NCBI GenBank assembly: GCA_964403795.1
Contig: CAYOHP010000120.1
Span: 1 to 13,980 of the forward strand
Source: CAYOHP01 sp964403795 [NCBI: uncultured bacterium]
Lineage (GTDB): Bacteria > Muiribacteriota > UBA6191 > CAZXTJ01
Length of the DNA: 13,980 nt
Direction of reading: 5' to 3'
Shown: positions 13,753 through 13,980 of the stretch, one piece after another
Position numbering within the stretch: the stretch's first letter is position 1
How the letters are laid out: every line of letters starts with the position of its first letter
Notes under the pieces: model-generated
Databases searched by the model: none
Seen by the model: the letters and a program-made list of their open reading frames with translations, nothing else
What the model was told of the DNA's origin: nothing
Made by a program: the position numbers and the translations under genes

Positions 13753-13980
13753 TTGATCGAGTTCCTCAAGCCGAATCTCAAATACGAGGGCACCGCCCCC
13801 GGCAAGGAGGGCAAGTTCGTCCTCGAGCCCCTGCAGCGCGGCTACGGCGCCACGCTGGGCAACGCCCTCAGGCGCATCATGCTCTCCTCGATGCCCGGCG
13901 CCTGCTTGAGCAGCGTGCGGATCGACGGGGTCCTCCACGAGTACCAGGCGATGGACGGCGTCCTCGAGGACGTCACCGAC
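13753..13980 (+). CDS. rpoA: RNA polymerase alpha subunit (partial, N-terminal)
   Basis: RpoA is the dimeric scaffold on which core RNA polymerase assembles, and its C-terminal domain contacts activators and UP elements. The 76 codons in the window read [20 protein letters not shown], then [20 protein letters not shown] followed by IMLSSMPGA, the conserved N-terminal dimerisation region, and VLEDVTD. The start is TTG, five bases after TAGGAGG. The frame has no nearby ATG that would keep the conserved start, so TTG is well supported. The gene runs off the right edge; rplQ normally follows. Confidence 0.95.
   Translation, partial: MIEFLKPNLKYEGTAPGKEGKFVLEPLQRGYGATLGNALRRIMLSSMPGACLSSVRIDGVLHEYQAMDGVLEDVTD

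Noticed and set aside
1-13980. tRNA or rRNA genes, CRISPR arrays, insertion sequences, attachment sites
   Set aside because: I found no cloverleaf, repeat-spacer pattern, transposase or terminal repeat; nearly all sequence is covered by recognised genes.

Overview
The window is one long block of bacterial translation genes, all on the + strand. It is the fused str/S10/spc/alpha ribosomal protein supercluster. It opens in the last codons of EF-Tu, runs through 26 complete genes and ends inside rpoA. The DNA is GC-rich, with strong G/C preference at third codon positions, and GTG or TTG starts are frequent. All proteins are clearly bacterial in type. I do not assign a phylum: the S5 with a long Gly/Arg-rich N-terminus and the unusual L2 and L3 loops suggest a lineage away from the common model organisms, but they do not settle which.

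Layout. 1-62: tail of tuf. 136-5276: S10 cluster (rpsJ, rplC, rplD, rplW, rplB, rpsS, rplV, rpsC, rplP, rpmC, rpsQ). 5285-9107: first part of the spc cluster (rplN, rplX, rplE, rpsN, rpsH, rplF, rplR, rpsE, rpmD). 9108-9405: a gap of about 300 bases holding a terminator-like hairpin, a good sigma70-type promoter and a long leader. 9406-11868: rplO, secY, adk. 11869-12046: a structured gap where many bacteria carry map and infA, neither of which is here. 12047-13980: alpha cluster (rpmJ, rpsM, rpsK, rpsD, rpoA partial).

The genes build the small and large ribosomal subunits. secY makes the membrane channel for secreted and membrane proteins, adk balances adenine nucleotides, and rpoA encodes the RNA polymerase scaffold subunit. 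Most genes are 0-20 bases apart or overlap by 4 bases (rplD/rplW, rplP/rpmC), which indicates co-transcription and translational coupling. The gaps longer than 60 bases (tuf-rpsJ, rplX-rplE, rpmD-rplO, adk-rpmJ, rpsD-rpoA) each contain a clear inverted repeat, so regulation is probably concentrated there.

I see no new multi-gene system, mobile element, CRISPR array or RNA gene. The points worth a second look are the terminator/promoter junction before rplO, the structured leader and tiny ORF before rpmJ, the hairpin before rplE at the position of the E. coli S8 operator, the paired hairpins before rpoA, and atypical sequence in L2, L3 and S5.
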